A stretch of 64,000 bases of DNA from Hermatobates lingyangjiaoensis (GCA_026182355.1 JAPFBL010000035.1:2437501-2501500); one strand, 5' to 3'. Positions 1 to 12,575 are shown, numbered from the stretch's first letter. The notes: generated by a model from the sequence alone, not told the origin. Program-made: numbers and translations.

Positions 1-1859
1 ACTTAAAAATATAGGTTTCAAAACTGAAAACATAAACCCTAGGAATTTTGAAGGATGCATAGTTGTATCAAATAAATTATTACTGCTTTTATTAAATGAC
101 AAGAGCGTTAGTATCCCCTGAAGTGTCCACATGACTCTGATAAATTTACTTACTTGAATGAAATAAGTGTAGAAGGAAAACATGTGACGTATTTCATAAA
201 GCTCAATAAACGCACCTGAACGAAACGTATATCGTCTTAGGTGAAATCCTAAGAATGGTGTTCATTTTTTTAAAAAAAAACTTCACTAGATTATGACCAA
301 CCAATTAAATTGCAGAAGAGATTAAAGTATTTTAATTATGGAACAAACAGAACATACGTCTAATATGAATGAACAATGCATTCATATGTCAGTATGAATA
401 TGAAGGATGTCTGATATGAATGAAAAATAGGTCATTTTCCCATTAAAACGTTAAACTAAGATCTCAGGGTTGAACTCACTCAACCCTGTAGGAGTTGTTA
501 GTGAAATAGCATTGCGGTAAGTTTGTACCTGAAAGTATTAGTTTATTTCACTGCTTGGATAAAAGACTTTTCCACCAAATGCAGCAAGAAAAATATTTTT
601 TGTAATAAATATATACAGCAGACTTAATATGTATTAAGGGTGCCGTAAATTTGTTAGAAATATTATATTCCTATCTGTACATTTTATATACAGTTTTAAA
701 AATTTACAGGTATTTTTAGGAGGTTGATACTATAGCAAGTAGGTTTTGTTGGTTGATATACCTATGTAGCTAGCCAAACATAGCTTAAAAGTACATAACT
801 TTGTTTCTACATTGAATTTCCGATTCATTCAAATCTCAGCACTAAGTTCAATATACATAAACCTATTGTGAAAGTTTCAGCTCGCTATCACTTATGGTGG
901 CAGAGTTTGTTTGTAACAAAATTTTTGGACAAATAAACAAAGAGGCTGAAATTTTTCTAAGGGTGGATTCAGTTTCTCTAATGAATAAAACGTAAAGATA
1001 ATTTGAAATGAATTATTTCCAAGCAATGTACAAAAAAAAACTTTCTTTTATTTATGTAGATGAATCTTGCTATGACAGCAGAGGGACGTTCTTTATCTAG
1101 ATTGTTAGGCCATTCACTTTTAATGGTATTTTAAGACCACATAGTGTTAAATAGTCGCACTTTACGATGAGACACAACTTCCAAAGTCCAAATTTTCACT
1201 TCAGTATGGCTGAAACCCTCTCTCCCCTTTGTGATAATAAGAAAGAACACGCTATCTACCTTCAACTATGCAGTTACATAAAAGTCGGTCAAACAGAGCC
1301 TAGTCAACTATCAAAAACCGTCCGTAGATATTAGTTTAACCTAAAAGGTCTGAAATGTTTAAAGTTTATTACTGCATACCGAAATAAAACCACAATAGCG
1401 CTCCCACAATATTCCAACATATATTGGGATTATTTACATTGATTGACAGTCAAGATGGGTATTTAATTTAATACCTTCGGGGGGTTTTATAGATTTCATG
1501 AAGCCCTTGTTTCAATATAGTGAATATTAATATTTAATCTAATTCTCATTGCTTGCTAAAATGAATTTAATTATGATTGAATTAATAGGTTTTTTAATTT
1601 ATATTTATTTGCAAATAGTGTCCTTTTACCTCAGTTAAGAGAACTATATTCCACCAAATGTAAAGTTGTAATTATTGTTTTGCAAAATAATGTAATTTCT
1701 TTGTAAGAGAAATCATGTTATGCAGATATGCATGACTTCTATATTGTTTTCATAAATGCAAATTATTACAAATCACACTTAGACCTTCACACATAGATCT
1801 ATAAAGTTGCGAATTCAAGTCTATTTTGTGCTTTACTTTTTTACCAACTGAGGTTCAGG
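1..1859. other. AT-rich non-coding DNA, nothing recognised
   Basis: No open frame, SINE, foldback or RNA structure that I can support. Composition is AT-rich with short homopolymers. It could hold introns or UTRs of a gene outside the window, but I see no exon-like segment. Confidence 0.5.
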
Positions 1860-2260
1860 ATCATTTTTTCCATGGAGGTATCCAGTGAAGAGTACATCAC
1901 TCTATGGAGCTCTTCTCTCCCCCCTATTAAAGTCTTGCTTTCGATGAGTTATGACAGATGTTGTTAGTCCCACTCCCCTTCCTGACCTTTCTTCATCTTG
2001 TCGTGGCGGGGAGAGCTTACGTGCCCAGGGAGTTGTGGTCTCACGGCTTGAAATGAGAAAAGTACTACCGGGCAAAAGGTGTCCCTACGTATTATATAAG
2101 TTTTTGTTAATATAGTTTGTGGAAACCCTCCTGCTCGAGATCCGTCTTGGACACATCACGGAGACTGTCTCGTTCTCGTCATCTGTGCTGATTTCGAGGT
2201 GTGTTTAGCGTAGTGAAAGGGATCCACGTTAAAGAAAAACCTCATTCTTGCCTGCTATAT
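1860..2260. other. GC-richer unassigned segment
   Basis: A block clearly richer in G+C than its flanks, with CpG-containing stretches near 1980-2040 and 2130-2230. There is no long open frame. It may be a worn transposon 5' end or an untranslated exon with promoter. I cannot assign it. Confidence 0.3.
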
Positions 2261-3564
2261 CACGATATGGCCAAAAGGCTAAAGAACATTATCAAACCAA
2301 AACAGATGGTCCCAGCTGTAAAAATATTGTAAATACTGTTAATATTTTTACTGGCCGCGTAGAAAATCTGAGTTAAATAAACTTTATAGGCAGTAAGAAT
2401 ATAAGATAGTTTTAGGGACATTAAGAATCTATTTGGATTTGGGGGATTAGTATGAGAGATATGATACCAAAGATACTAGCAGTGTTTACAAGACACAAGA
2501 TATTGGTGGAATGAATGCCAGAATGGTACTGATTGGTTAGAATTACTGTAAGACATGTCTCAATGATAGCCCAAAAGTGGTTCTAGTTTCACAAATTAAA
2601 AAAACTTATCTTTTACATGCATAACTTTATGAAAAGAGATATATTTTTTTATTAACAAATTGTATTGTTTCTTCGTAAATGTTATTTTGATTACTTTTTT
2701 AATTCAATTAAATGAATGGCATATTCTCATACCTAATGGTTAACACAAATTATATCAATTAAACAGTGCAAGTCGACAGGGCTACTAACTGACATGCATT
2801 ACAGTAAATTATCTTTTATTTAAGACTTAAATAAACGTAAACCTGTACTCAAATAAATAGTTATTATTATGTGTCAATGAAAAGAGAGAAGAAACTGTGT
2901 CATACTTTCCTCTGCAACTGTCTGACTTTGATTAAGAGAAAGGAATTGACGTCATGCGGCTTATGCTTTGATCATCATCTAAAATCGGCAATATATTTAA
3001 ATTAATCGCCTGCTAAGGATAAGACAAAGTGGAACAGTGAAGAGGGAGAACAGGCTGCGCGCATGTGCATCTGGGGTATCACAAAGGGTCCTATGTGTGT
3101 TCTCTACTGGAAGCAGCCACTACAGACAAACCTCAAGTCGTTCATAATACAATATACTAAAGGACTAAGCATCTCATAAAAAATGTTAACAAAATCTCGC
3201 CCTAAGCTTTTCTTCAAAAGAGAAAGCGTAGTTGAAAAGAGTACCGTAGTTTAATACGAGTAACAATCTAATAAAAAGTTTATTGAAGTTTTACTACCAA
3301 TTCAGAACGTTTCTGTCTTTGTTTAAAGTGAACAATTAAATGATAACTCATTCAGTTATAATTAACATTCTTAAATAAATCCAAAATATATTATTTTTTA
3401 AATCAAACAAACAACATAATTTTAAATATGATTATAAATTATCATATAAAAAAAACTGATAACTATGTTAATTATAGTTATAATAAATAGGTTGAAAGTT
3501 AACCATTATGTAGTTATATAGAATATTTTTCCCCAGTAAAGCAAATATATATCTATATATTACA
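2261..3564. other. AT-rich non-coding DNA, nothing recognised
   Basis: Very AT-rich, with no coding segment and no repeat that I recognise. Confidence 0.5.
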
Positions 3565-3800
3565 GCATTTCACAAAAAAAAAGGAAATAAAAATCAACGT
3601 CAAAAATCACTGTAAGAAATCAAAAATAAACTAAGGTCTTTCAACCGTAATAAGTGGTCTTTGTTAGAGTTAAATCTCAACTGAGATTATTATGGTTGTA
3701 GGATCTTAGCCTTTTCTAACTGTGGTTTGATTTCCAACTGTGGTTTGATCATTAATTGTTATTTCATGTGTTTACGTGAAATCTTGTTATATATATATCT
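3565..3800. mobile_element. Degenerate PLE-tail foldback (GACU family)
   Basis: Decayed copy of the element that is intact at 7851-8086. The left part (about 3625-3680) is the reverse complement of a mutated hammerhead segment. The right part (about 3690-3800) carries the family end: 'GTGGTTTGATCATTAATTG', a CACGTG-like segment, then ATATATAT. The CUGANGA core has become CUAACAA, so no active ribozyme is expected. Confidence 0.5.
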
Positions 3801-6800
3801 GAATTCATAATTATATTCCCAAATATATTTCAGAATTATATATATATTTTGAATTTAGTGAATATTTTTCCCTAAAATATAAAAACTTTAACGGGATTCA
3901 TTTTTTAACAAACCGTCACAAAAGTTATATTATAATGAGACACGTACATCTAAATTATTTCAAACATTTAGCTATTATGCGTAGAGAAACAGACAAACGT
4001 ACATTCACAATTACTGTGTAATCCAAATATGACAACCCAAATTTATTTGTAACCTAATGTATTTGCCGATAATTAATGACAAATTAGTAATATATTTCAT
4101 TTATTAATATAATAATATAAATTATTATTATTATTACAATAATAGTAATAATTATAATATTTTTCGGGGACAAAATATAAGTTAGATAAGCACAATAAGA
4201 AAATAATTGAAGACATTGATATTGTGTGTACCAGAGAGGCTTGCATAAGTTACATTTAGGTGATAAATGTTAGCTTTCTTGCTTAGAAGAAATCTCAGCT
4301 GACCAAAACCCACCGCCAAAATCACAACTTCTTGTCATGAAAGTGGAAAAAATCGCAGTCTTATTTACGATTACTTAATATGTTTATGAGAAGGTCATAG
4401 ATCTGTTATAAAATATTCAATACCCGTATGGGCCCTGATGAAGCCTTTGCGAAAGGACAAGTTACTGGCTGCGGTAGCAATCCTTCAGATTCCCAAATAT
4501 CGACACAAACCTTTCCGGGTAGTTTGGAAAAGCTTTCAACAACCATCTATAATATATTTACAGAAATGTTGCATGGTTTTATGTTTCATAAACGAAAAAT
4601 GAAATTTTATATTCACACTGTTTCATACATCTCAAGTTTTTTTTTTTATGAAACCAAACTTTACTTTATTAGTTCTATTTTTTCCTCATATTCTAAGAAG
4701 TAGTTTTTGAAAGATACATTTGTTCTTCTTTATATATAACACTTTATTTACAAGACTGGGATTTTATCCGCAACGGCTTTATACGCTATGATTTAATCAA
4801 TTAACTTATTATTAACTTTATATTCGCTAAGAATTTTTGAACTGAACATTTAACCACTAATTTATACTCATCACGATTTTATATGCTAATTTTATATCTA
4901 CCAAGATTTTATAGCTGGTATTTTATCTCCTTGGAATTTTTCGGGATCCAATCAAACTGCTCTTAAGGTCGTTTGAATGTTTCTAATATTGTTCATATTT
5001 AAGTAAAACTGATCTAAATCATTAACTTACGACCATCCTGTTCAATCCAACAATTTAGAAAAGCTTTTTCTGAAAATGGACCGATCGTGCGATCGTATCT
5101 AACATCAGTATAAGTTGGGAAGACTGATTGTGTGATATCTTAATGTAATTTAAAATTTAATTATAATGAAAGTAGGAGTTTAAAAGGCCTACTGATGTGT
5201 CTGTCAGTACTTAATGAGTTCACCTAAAAAGGGCTGAAATTCCATTATTCATTCAATTTGGGAGTTTCTAGCATTTTAGAAGAAGTAGTTGACAACGGGA
5301 CAGTTTATTTCTGTTGAGTAAGAAGATTGTTAAGTAGTTTTGAATGGGGAAGTATAATAAGGTTTAAGAAGGGAGTGAGTATAAAGAGGGTAAAGCAGTT
5401 GGGGAGCAGCTAATGCTGTGAGCGGAGCTTTCCTAATGGACCAATGAGGGCTTAGCCTGCCGACGACAACTCACCACTCTAAACAGATTTCTTTTTAACC
5501 TTTCTGTAGTCTGACTTTAACATTAGCAAGAGAGTCGACAACATACCGCACGTCTCCCACTATTTCAATATAAACCCCAATGCTTACCAACTATTTAACG
5601 AATACAAAACCAAACGATTTCATAAAAAGCCATCATTTTCAAGAAAAACTATTCCAATTAACTTAGAATTTCAACTATGGAATGAAGTGAAAATGAATGA
5701 ACTATTATAAGATTTCGAAGGGAACAGAAATTAATATCAAACTGATAGGTCAGAAGACCTGCATCACTGGTACATTCCGATGACGTCAGAAGAAAACTTT
5801 CCCTAATAGGTTATTGCAAAGAAAATTTTTAATCAAATAAGGCTTCTCAGATTTTCTCTACAGTCAGTTCTTTTAAAACGTTAATTCCTCATTTTTTTCT
5901 ATTTTTGATCGTCTATAACTTCTATGGATTTAGACATAGTCCAAATTAGATTCGTCCAAACTAGTCCAAATAAATGTCATTTACATTCGTGAAGCTATTC
6001 AAAAGATAAAGAACAATACTTTGTTTCATTACTAGCGCATGCACAGTAGTGCTTACTGAGTACTCACAGTAGGAGTTTATTTAAGAAAATTAAAAAAAGC
6101 GGTACTTTATATACATTACAGTTTTTTAAGTTATCAATGAACTATATTGTTAATATTTTTTATACTTACATTGGGTAGAAAAATTTTGCAAGAAGATGAC
6201 ATCTATTCTATATTCAAATCATTTAATGATTTCATATTTCTACTACTTTTCATATTAAGACAGGTATACTATAAGGAAGTATTGCGAGACCAGCCCTATC
6301 TTCCATCTATTCCTCTGACATACCAGAAACTCGTCACTCTGACTTAGGTCGTCTTTTTTTCGAAATTACTGTTGCCATATTCAGGGACACTTAACGTTTT
6401 TCCTAAAGAGTTGCAGTATAAATATCACCGAACAGACCATTCTTATTCCCTTTAGCTACAGCCACCAAATACATAGGAGTACACCTTACTTGAGCTCTCG
6501 ATACCTTAATAAAATATAAAGAACAAAACAAAAGCTTGTTCTTTAATTATTAAACTAGTATCAAAAATTAACAATTAAGCAAACTGCTCATTTACGAAGA
6601 GTGTTCATCCGTATTTGTTATTATATTCATTCATAGAGGGCAACAAATAATAGAAAATCTCGGGGGATGCAATTTATTTTATTCAAACATAATCAAAAAA
6701 TTCTCCATTCCTCTTTCTCTATACCCAACAAACCATTTATATTGGTCTGAATATCCCAAGAGTTTTGGAAATAGCAATATCCCTTTATGAAACTTATCTT

Positions 6801-6847
6801 AAAAATTCTTGGAGAACATATAACCTATCACATCCAAAAGTTATATA
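3801..6847. other. AT-rich non-coding DNA
   Basis: Nothing recognised apart from short ATT/TAT runs near 4100-4160. The short open frames (for example 4428-4703 and 6147-6347) have lysine/phenylalanine-rich translations typical of random AT-rich DNA and no domain. Confidence 0.5.
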
Positions 6848-6888
6848 ATAACAACACATTTCAAACTTAGTGTTCTTCCTCAGGTGAT
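6848..6888 (-). ncRNA. Hammerhead-ribozyme-like motif (CUGAGGA copy)
   Basis: On the minus strand: AUCAC, then CUGAGGA (fits CUGANGA), one unpaired A, helix II GAAC/GUUU with loop ACUAA, then GAAA, UGUGU, U17, then GUUAU. Stem I pairs C-G and A-U, has one mismatch, then U-A and A-U. Stem III (AUGUGU) looks like a decayed ACGCGU palindrome. It is probably a PLE 3'-tail relic; activity is doubtful because of the stem I mismatch. Confidence 0.5.
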
Positions 6889-7151
6889 AGCTATCATAAA
6901 AACAGAAACAGACATCACTTCTAAATTAAGTAATTCAAAACTATAGAAATGTGGTATTAAGAGATAAATAATTTCAGAGCAGCTGTCGATATGGACGGCA
7001 AGGATCAAAGAGTGAAAGATACCTTCCTGGAAGAGTTGATATTTGACATAGTTTGAAAGGACCAAATGTCCAGGCGACATTACTATACTTACGCTTTGTC
7101 TTGTACATTCCACATGTGTGTAATCAAATCCTTTGTTCTTCCTCTGCATTC

Positions 7152-7404
7152 AGATATCTCCCATCGTTCCACATTCAGAGCCCTAAATTTTGCCTCACCA
7201 GAATATAGTTACATGAATCTTTGAAGAGTACCTGATGTCGTACAGACCAGAAACCGACGGCTTAACATTTCCAGGAAAACTTCAAGGGATCAAGTGTTTA
7301 AATTTTCTCACATACTGCTTATCCAGTGCCACAGTGAAAATCGATTCCGGTAACTACTCGTGCAGAGAGCAAGCGAGCAAACCACTAGGCTACCTTGGCC
7401 CTTT
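7152..7404 (-). mobile_element. tRNA-derived SINE, degenerate copy
   Basis: Reverse complement matches the SINE family seen best at 30858-31148. Shared segments are the 'GTCGTACAGACC' block, the 'ACCGACGGCTTAAC' block and the tail-side segment reading 'CCCTAAATTTTGCC' on the plus strand. The tRNA-like head (about 7360-7404, ending in GGCCC) is diverged, and the distal tail is missing. Confidence 0.6.
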
Positions 7405-7590
7405 CACTACAAGCATGCAGTCAAGGGGCTATTTGCACTTAACTATTTCAAGTAAATTATTATTATTAATATTTCACACTTCTTTTTTAATAAGCATGTC
7501 GTCTTCGATAGAGTAGCGCAGTACAATGAAAATTTATGTCTATATATATTTCACCTAATTAAACAAAACATGATTCAAACTGGACACAAT

Positions 7591-7832
7591 ACTAGTTCAA
7601 AATTCAAGAAGAGTAACACATAGGGTAAGGAAACACACTTACAGACTCAAATTTTCGGGTAATCCGTCTTCAGGATAAAAGACTGCAAGTACTTACAGTT
7701 ACTTGCCATTGCGTCTACCACGTGCTTGGTCTCCCTTTCTCTTTTCTCCTGAAGACAGATTACCCGAAAATATGAGTCTGTAAGTGTGTTTTCTTACCCT
7801 GTGTGTTACTCTACTTGAATTTTGAACTCGTG
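7591..7832. mobile_element. Foldback element, inverted PLE tails (GAAAAUUU family)
   Basis: Two arms of about 85 bp (about 7591-7680 and 7745-7832) are reverse complements with few mismatches, around a spacer of about 65 bp. Each arm, read toward its outer end, contains CUGAAGA, a short helix II and GAAA, which is the hammerhead-like core, with weak stem I. A single related arm occurs at 44289-44345. The right side abuts (TA)n at 7833-7850. Confidence 0.7.
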
Positions 7833-7916
7833 TATATATATATATATATAAAGATTTCACATAAACACGTGAAACAACAATCAATGATCAAACCACAATA
7901 AGAAATGGGAAAACAA

Positions 7917-7959
7917 GACTAAGATCTTTCAACCGTAACAAGCGGTCTTCGTCAGAGTC
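7917..7959 (-). ncRNA. Hammerhead ribozyme candidate (GACU/AGUC)
   Basis: Exact reverse-complement partner of the motif at 8012-8054. Order on the minus strand: GACU, CUGACGA, unpaired A, helix II GACCG/CGGUU with a 7-nt loop, GAAA, GAUCU, U17, AGUC. All invariant core positions of CUGANGA...GAAA...UH are present. Deviations from the canonical form are one extra A before helix II and stem III reduced to the palindrome AGAUCU. Confidence 0.65.
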
Positions 7960-8011
7960 AAAAACCCAATTATTTTTTTGATAAAAAATAAAACCCAATT
8001 ATTGGGTTTTT

Positions 8012-8054
8012 GACTCTGACGAAGACCGCTTGTTACGGTTGAAAGATCTTAGTC
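8012..8054 (+). ncRNA. Hammerhead ribozyme candidate (GACU/AGUC)
   Basis: GACU (8012-8015) pairs with AGUC (8051-8054) as stem I. CUGACGA is 8016-8022, followed by an extra A at 8023. Helix II is 8024-8028 with 8036-8040 (GACCG/CGGUU, one G-U pair). GAAA is 8041-8044. AGAUCU, 8044-8049, is a perfect 6-nt palindrome that could form stem III between two molecules. Cleavage would follow U8050. A CUU site is permitted but not the preferred one. Confidence 0.65.
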
Positions 8055-8082
8055 TTGTTTTCCCATTTCTTATTGTGGTTTG

Positions 8083-8085
<3 letters not shown>

Positions 8086-8135
<50 letters not shown>
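8086..8135. repeat. (TA)n microsatellite between foldbacks
   Basis: About 25 uninterrupted TA units between two foldback elements. Confidence 0.95.
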
Positions 8136-8136
<1 letters not shown>

Positions 8137-8138
<2 letters not shown>

Positions 8139-8353
8139 AGTTAAAAAGAAGGTATCACACAGATATACAAAGGAATGACTCACTTCTATATTTCGACATC
8201 GTCGTCATCAGGATGCAAAAAGTCCCGCAGGGAAGTAGAGCGGTGACTCTATAAAGAAATATAGGAGTGAGTTATTCCTTTCTCTATCTGTGTGCTACCT
8301 TCTTATTAATTGGTTTTTATTTAAAAGTCCACTGGACCGTTTCTTTTATTTAC
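8137..8353. mobile_element. Foldback element, AUAU hammerhead family
   Basis: The arm at 8137-8193 and its diverged inverse at about 8256-8312 share the blocks 'AGGAATGACTCACTTCTAT' and the GGTATCACACAGATAT-like segment. The left arm, minus strand about 8187-8214, has CUGAUGA, extra C, GAC/GUC, GAAA, UAUA, but stem I is only 2 bp. The element lies between (TA)n tracts. Confidence 0.65.
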
Positions 8354-8372
8354 ATATATATATATATATATA
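8354..8372. repeat. Short (TA)n tract between elements
   Basis: Nine or so TA units separating the AUAU-family foldback from the next half-element. Confidence 0.9.
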
Positions 8373-8494
8373 AAGATTTCACATAAACACGTAAAATAAC
8401 AATCAATGAGCAAACCACAATAAGAAATGGGAAAACAAGACTAAGGTCTTTCAACCGTAACAAGGGGTATTCGTCAGAGTCAAAAACCCAACTG

Positions 8495-8495
<1 letters not shown>
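8373..8495 (-). mobile_element. Single PLE-type tail, half of a GACU-family foldback
   Basis: Minus-strand copy of the GACU-family arm: CACGTG-like end segment, 'GTGGTTTG' block (reverse complement), hammerhead motif, and AAAACCC-type junction at 8484-8492. It is followed directly by (TA)n and has no second arm, so it is a half element. Confidence 0.65.
8439..8481 (-). ncRNA. Hammerhead ribozyme candidate, slightly diverged
   Basis: Minus strand: GACU, CUGACGA, extra A, helix II UACC.../GGUU with mismatch, GAAA, GACCU, U17, AGUC. Stem I GACU/AGUC is intact. The stem III segment AGACCU is no longer a perfect palindrome. Confidence 0.5.

Positions 8496-8534
<39 letters not shown>
8496..8534. 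repeat. (TA)n microsatellite
   Basis: About 19 TA units flanking the half foldback. Confidence 0.95.
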
Positions 8535-8538
<4 letters not shown>

Positions 8539-9545
8539 CAGCACATCAGGAACTGGTGGTGATATGCAACTTAAGCACAATATATTGGGCTTCCAACATG
8601 CCAGACTACCATCTAAAACACCACCCATCTCCAAAGACTCAGAATGCAATACTTTATTGTATGCTCTGGGAACTTGGATGGAAGATTACAGAGAACCCTT
8701 GAGAAGATTAGGGCCAGCCTGAAAAGCCTTACCACAAGGTGATACACTTAACCTAAAAGTGCTGCTGCAAATGGCCAGAACATAGACTCTCTGTTTGTAA
8801 ACCTTTTAAACTCAACGAAGCCGAGAGGCTGCCATTCTGTTACTGTTAGACGGGTCCATATTTAGAAAACAAGTCCCTTTTAGAAAATCCTCACACAACG
8901 TAAATGAAGTGTTATTAGGATACAGTTAGCTGGTCTGTCCTGTATGTTAGCTTGCGCAGTGCAATGAACGCATTTACCGCCTCTGGGATGGGGACACCAG
9001 TACTAAGTACTTCTACACTTGCTATTTTCTAACTATTTTTCATGCCAGCAATTCTAATCAATACATTATTTCTTCTCTTCTGTCTCATTGTAAAAAATAT
9101 TTCACACTCTACTCTTTTCACCACACTAGTAAATATATCTTTATATTTTTGTTTTTTTTTTTAAAAATAATAAATAGTTTTTTTTATTTTACCCACGATT
9201 GCAAAAACGGAATACACCAACAGGATGCAATTAGAACCCACCTAATTAAACTAACCATGTAAACTCATGTTTGTTATTCCTGCAAACTAATATTAATCTG
9301 TTTTTCTAGAACACATAAAGTAATATAGTTTTTAAAAATGCTTATTCTTAATATTTCAGTTAGTAAGAAAGACGAAATGTTGTTGGAAATGCACTAGACT
9401 ATCAAATGTTGAGGTCCTTCTTAAGTAAATGTTAGATCATTCAAAAAAAAAACTATATGTGTTTTAACTTAAAAAATATATATAGCCACATTCAAATAAA
9501 TGAAGTTATAAAACTGATTGTCTAAAAGTTTATTGAAATTATTAA
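8535..9545. other. Non-coding DNA, nothing recognised
   Basis: 8540-9000 is of mixed composition and could be worn transposon sequence. From 9100 on it is AT-rich. No coding segment is supported. Confidence 0.4.
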
Positions 9546-9866
9546 GTTAGGTTAAGTTGCAGAGGTAGTCTCATAAGACAACACATATAGACCTACATAG
9601 ACACACAGAACAAACACTGGCCCTTTGTGATACCACACAATGAACATTATACATTGGGAGTCTTAAATTTTACCTAACTCAAGTGTATAGAGTAGTGATC
9701 TTTAACAAATAACTAATATTGTACAGGGTCGGGATCAGAGACATGATGTCCCATCCGTGAGACGACATACTCAGATCTATTCACCTTCCATTTGAATAAA
9801 TAGAGGGTCAGAGTGGGGATTGAACTCCAGATCTACCAATCCTAGAGGGGAGCACGGGGCTAACCT
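9546..9866 (-). mobile_element. tRNA-derived SINE, near full length
   Basis: On the plus strand it begins with TTAGGTTAAGTTGCAG (the reversed family tail) and ends with the reversed tRNA-like head, GGGCTAACCTG at 9857-9867. Internal family blocks are all present: 'CCTAACTCAAGTGTA', 'GATCTTTAAC', 'TTGTACAGG' and 'AATAAATAGAGGGTCAGAGT'. It is about 320 bp, the longest copy here. Confidence 0.8.
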
Positions 9867-11234
9867 GATACTTTGAATCAATACAATTAATGTTTTTGAG
9901 GATTATAAAAGATGTGTCAACAAAAACAATTCTATTTATAGTCTACTAGAATAGAATAGTGACAAGGACTATAGCACCAAGTTGTCTCCAGATTTACCTG
10001 AAAAAAGAACACTACGAATTTCAAACTCCTTGTATTATTAATGCAGAGTTTTCTTCTCGATTCCCAAGAATAAGTGAATACTACAAAGTAACTGACGATG
10101 AATGGAACAAAAATAAATGAACAATCAATTTCATTGGAAATAGAGCGCAGCAAAAGTGTAAACAAACCATAAAGAAAAATTATTACTTTTGATAATGAGT
10201 AGCTTAGAAACAACATACCACTAAAAATATTATCTTTTATTATTAAAACTCAAGACATATAAAAAAACGTAGTTTTATAACAGTATTGTTGCGCAAATAT
10301 TTTTTTGATATTGATTCTTTTTAAAATATATTTTGTCTTTTATATGTAATATGTAAATTAATTTCTCTGACATATACAAAATTTTTATACCAGTTAAATT
10401 TGAAATACGTGTTTCTTTTCCCGCAAATAATATAATTCATTGAAAGTGGAGGTAGTATTTTGGAAATATTAAAATGAAGGGACTTTTTATAAAAAATTGA
10501 TATCGCGTGACTTGACTCTGGAAATGTGCACGAAACTTTCACTAAAGGTTAAACTGTTGAATCAATTAAGAGAGGTCAAGTAATAATATGATGAATCTGT
10601 TGAACAGTCTTTGGCAGAACTGAGACCGCACAGAAAACATAACAGTGAGTAAGATTAGCTCTTGTCAATGTTTATTGTCAAGTCTGATGAATGAATAGCT
10701 CATAAATGAATTCTTGATGAATGAAAGCATTTTCATTCATTGTTGCCAGTTTATTTTAAGATTTTATAGGTTTTTTTTTCTTTCTCCAGAATCACTTTTA
10801 CAACTTTTGAATATTTTTTTATTGCAAAAAAAAATATTATAAAAAATATAATATACCATTAATAAATATAAATAAACAGAATAGATGTATAGGGGTGTTG
10901 TTAGTTTTTTTAACTTCAAATTTAAACTCTAAATTCTGATGTGTCGATTTTTATTCAAAATGTTTATTGATAGACCTACAAAGCAGAGAAAAAATGCAGT
11001 ACTGTATATAAAATCGAAGATACAAAACTAAATCAAAAGAAGTACATCATGTGAAATATGGTATAATCATTGTGTATGCATTTAAAGTCTATTTTGAAGT
11101 TGGAGAAACTGACTGCATCCCGATACATGCATTCTATTTATTTATACATTTTTTTATACAAATAAATATCTCCTTTATATACCTTTGGGTTAATGGAGGA
11201 CTAAAATATGGGTTTTCATGAAGAAATAAAAAGC
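9867..11234. other. AT-rich non-coding DNA
   Basis: No gene or repeat that I can support. The minus-strand open frames at 9932-10216 and 10321-10542 have no recognisable domain. Confidence 0.45.
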
Positions 11235-11512
11235 ATATGGCAGCTCAGTGGCTACGTGCTGGCCTCTGAACTGCAAGATCCGGCATATGATACCCGCTCT
11301 GGCCCTCTATTTATTCATGCGGGAGGTAAAAAAATCAGTGCACGTCTTCTCTCAGAAAGATAGTTAAGCTGTTGGTCACGAGCCTGTACGATATCAGGTA
11401 CTCGTTAAAGGTCTACACTCTAAATTCACTTCAGTTAGGCAAAGTTTATGACTTCTAATGTGTTTATTGTGTGGTATAAAAAAGGACCTGATCTTTGGCT
11501 TGTGTGTGGTGA
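11235..11512 (+). mobile_element. tRNA-derived SINE, 3'-decayed
   Basis: The head has the A-box-like 'CAGCTCAGTGGCTAC', followed by 'GATACCCGCTCTGGCCC' and the body blocks 'GAGCCTGTACGATATCAG' and 'CACTTCAGTTAGGCAAAG'. The final CCTAA tail is not recognisable. Confidence 0.7.
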
Positions 11513-12575
11513 ATCTCTACACAAATGGCGAACATATTCAAATTCAAATGTCTTATGGAAATCTAAACATACAATTTACACATCTTATATTTTACCACTT
11601 TTATTCCAAAATTTTTCTCTTCTAAACGACAAATTGACGTTTCCATTTTTGTAACATTTTAACACCACCTCCTACTGGTACAGGTATTATCCAGTATTTT
11701 ATATTATTATTTATTCCTTTAAATATGAAATTATAAACTGTTTCCTAAGACAGGCTATTGTTTTTAACACTTATATTTACATAATTTCACCTTTGACCGT
11801 TGACATTTTGGTGTAATAGTTGTCTTCCAACATTTTAAATTTACTGTGGAAGCGGTAAAGCACCTATTACTATTTACCACCACATACGATAACAATATCC
11901 AGAGTTTTTTTCATAGTTAAGCCGCTGTCAAATGTCTTAGGGGAGTTTAGAATACGTCTAAGATAGTTTTTAACTGTAGAAGACTCTTAGATAGGTTGTC
12001 TGAGAAATCAAAACTTAGCCTTATTTCGGTTTCGGGAACCTGGAACATTATAGACAATTACATGGCTGATTAACTTGCCCAATCTTGCACTCTTCTTCTG
12101 ACTCAGAATATGTTATATCATCCTGCGGTTCTAGACTTCACGAGCAAGTCATGTCAAGTCATTTGTCATGTATCAGTGTCCTTGTAAAGCAAAGATGGTC
12201 CAGGCAGAGTACGTTTCTTATTTCAGAACAAATGGATTTCCTACAGTTACAAAAGGATTAATGCACTTCTATCAAAGAGAAGAGAAATGATAGTCAAAGT
12301 CATTATAGTTTACACTTGACACTGGCGAATGGAAAGCATGTCATCAGACTGAGATTAGAGCCAAAGGACAGGCATATCAAAGCGAGAAGAGGGGCAATCT
12401 GTTCCACTCTTTCATTGTCAATGCCTTGGTCTGGCTCAAAAAAGAAAATGGACATTTAGAAAATACATCATTGGCAAACTTGCGAACTTATTATCCACTG
12501 GTATCAGCGATCTACATGTCTCTCAGGATGATTCAAGTGGACCAGTGCCGGTGAGAATTGATGTTTTCTTTATTT
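11513..12575. other. Non-coding DNA, possible worn transposon
   Basis: 11513-12100 is AT-rich with nothing recognised. 12180-12560 has a less biased composition and short open stretches that may derive from an old transposon, but no motif identifies it. Confidence 0.3.

Larger units (their letters stand above)
7851..8086. mobile_element. Foldback element with two inverted hammerheads (GACU family)
   Basis: Near-perfect inverted repeat. The arm at about 7886-7970 is the reverse complement of about 7995-8086, with an A/T-rich centre at 7970-7995. Each arm carries a complete hammerhead-like motif (7917-7959 minus, 8012-8054 plus). The left side continues to 7851 with a CACGTG-containing end segment found beside (TA)n in sibling copies. 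The element is bounded by (TA)n on both sides. I infer two PLE 3' tails joined head to head. Confidence 0.8.

Noticed and set aside
4428..4703. 91-residue plus-strand ORF
   Set aside because: No domain, AT-driven composition, and no splice or poly(A) context to support a gene.
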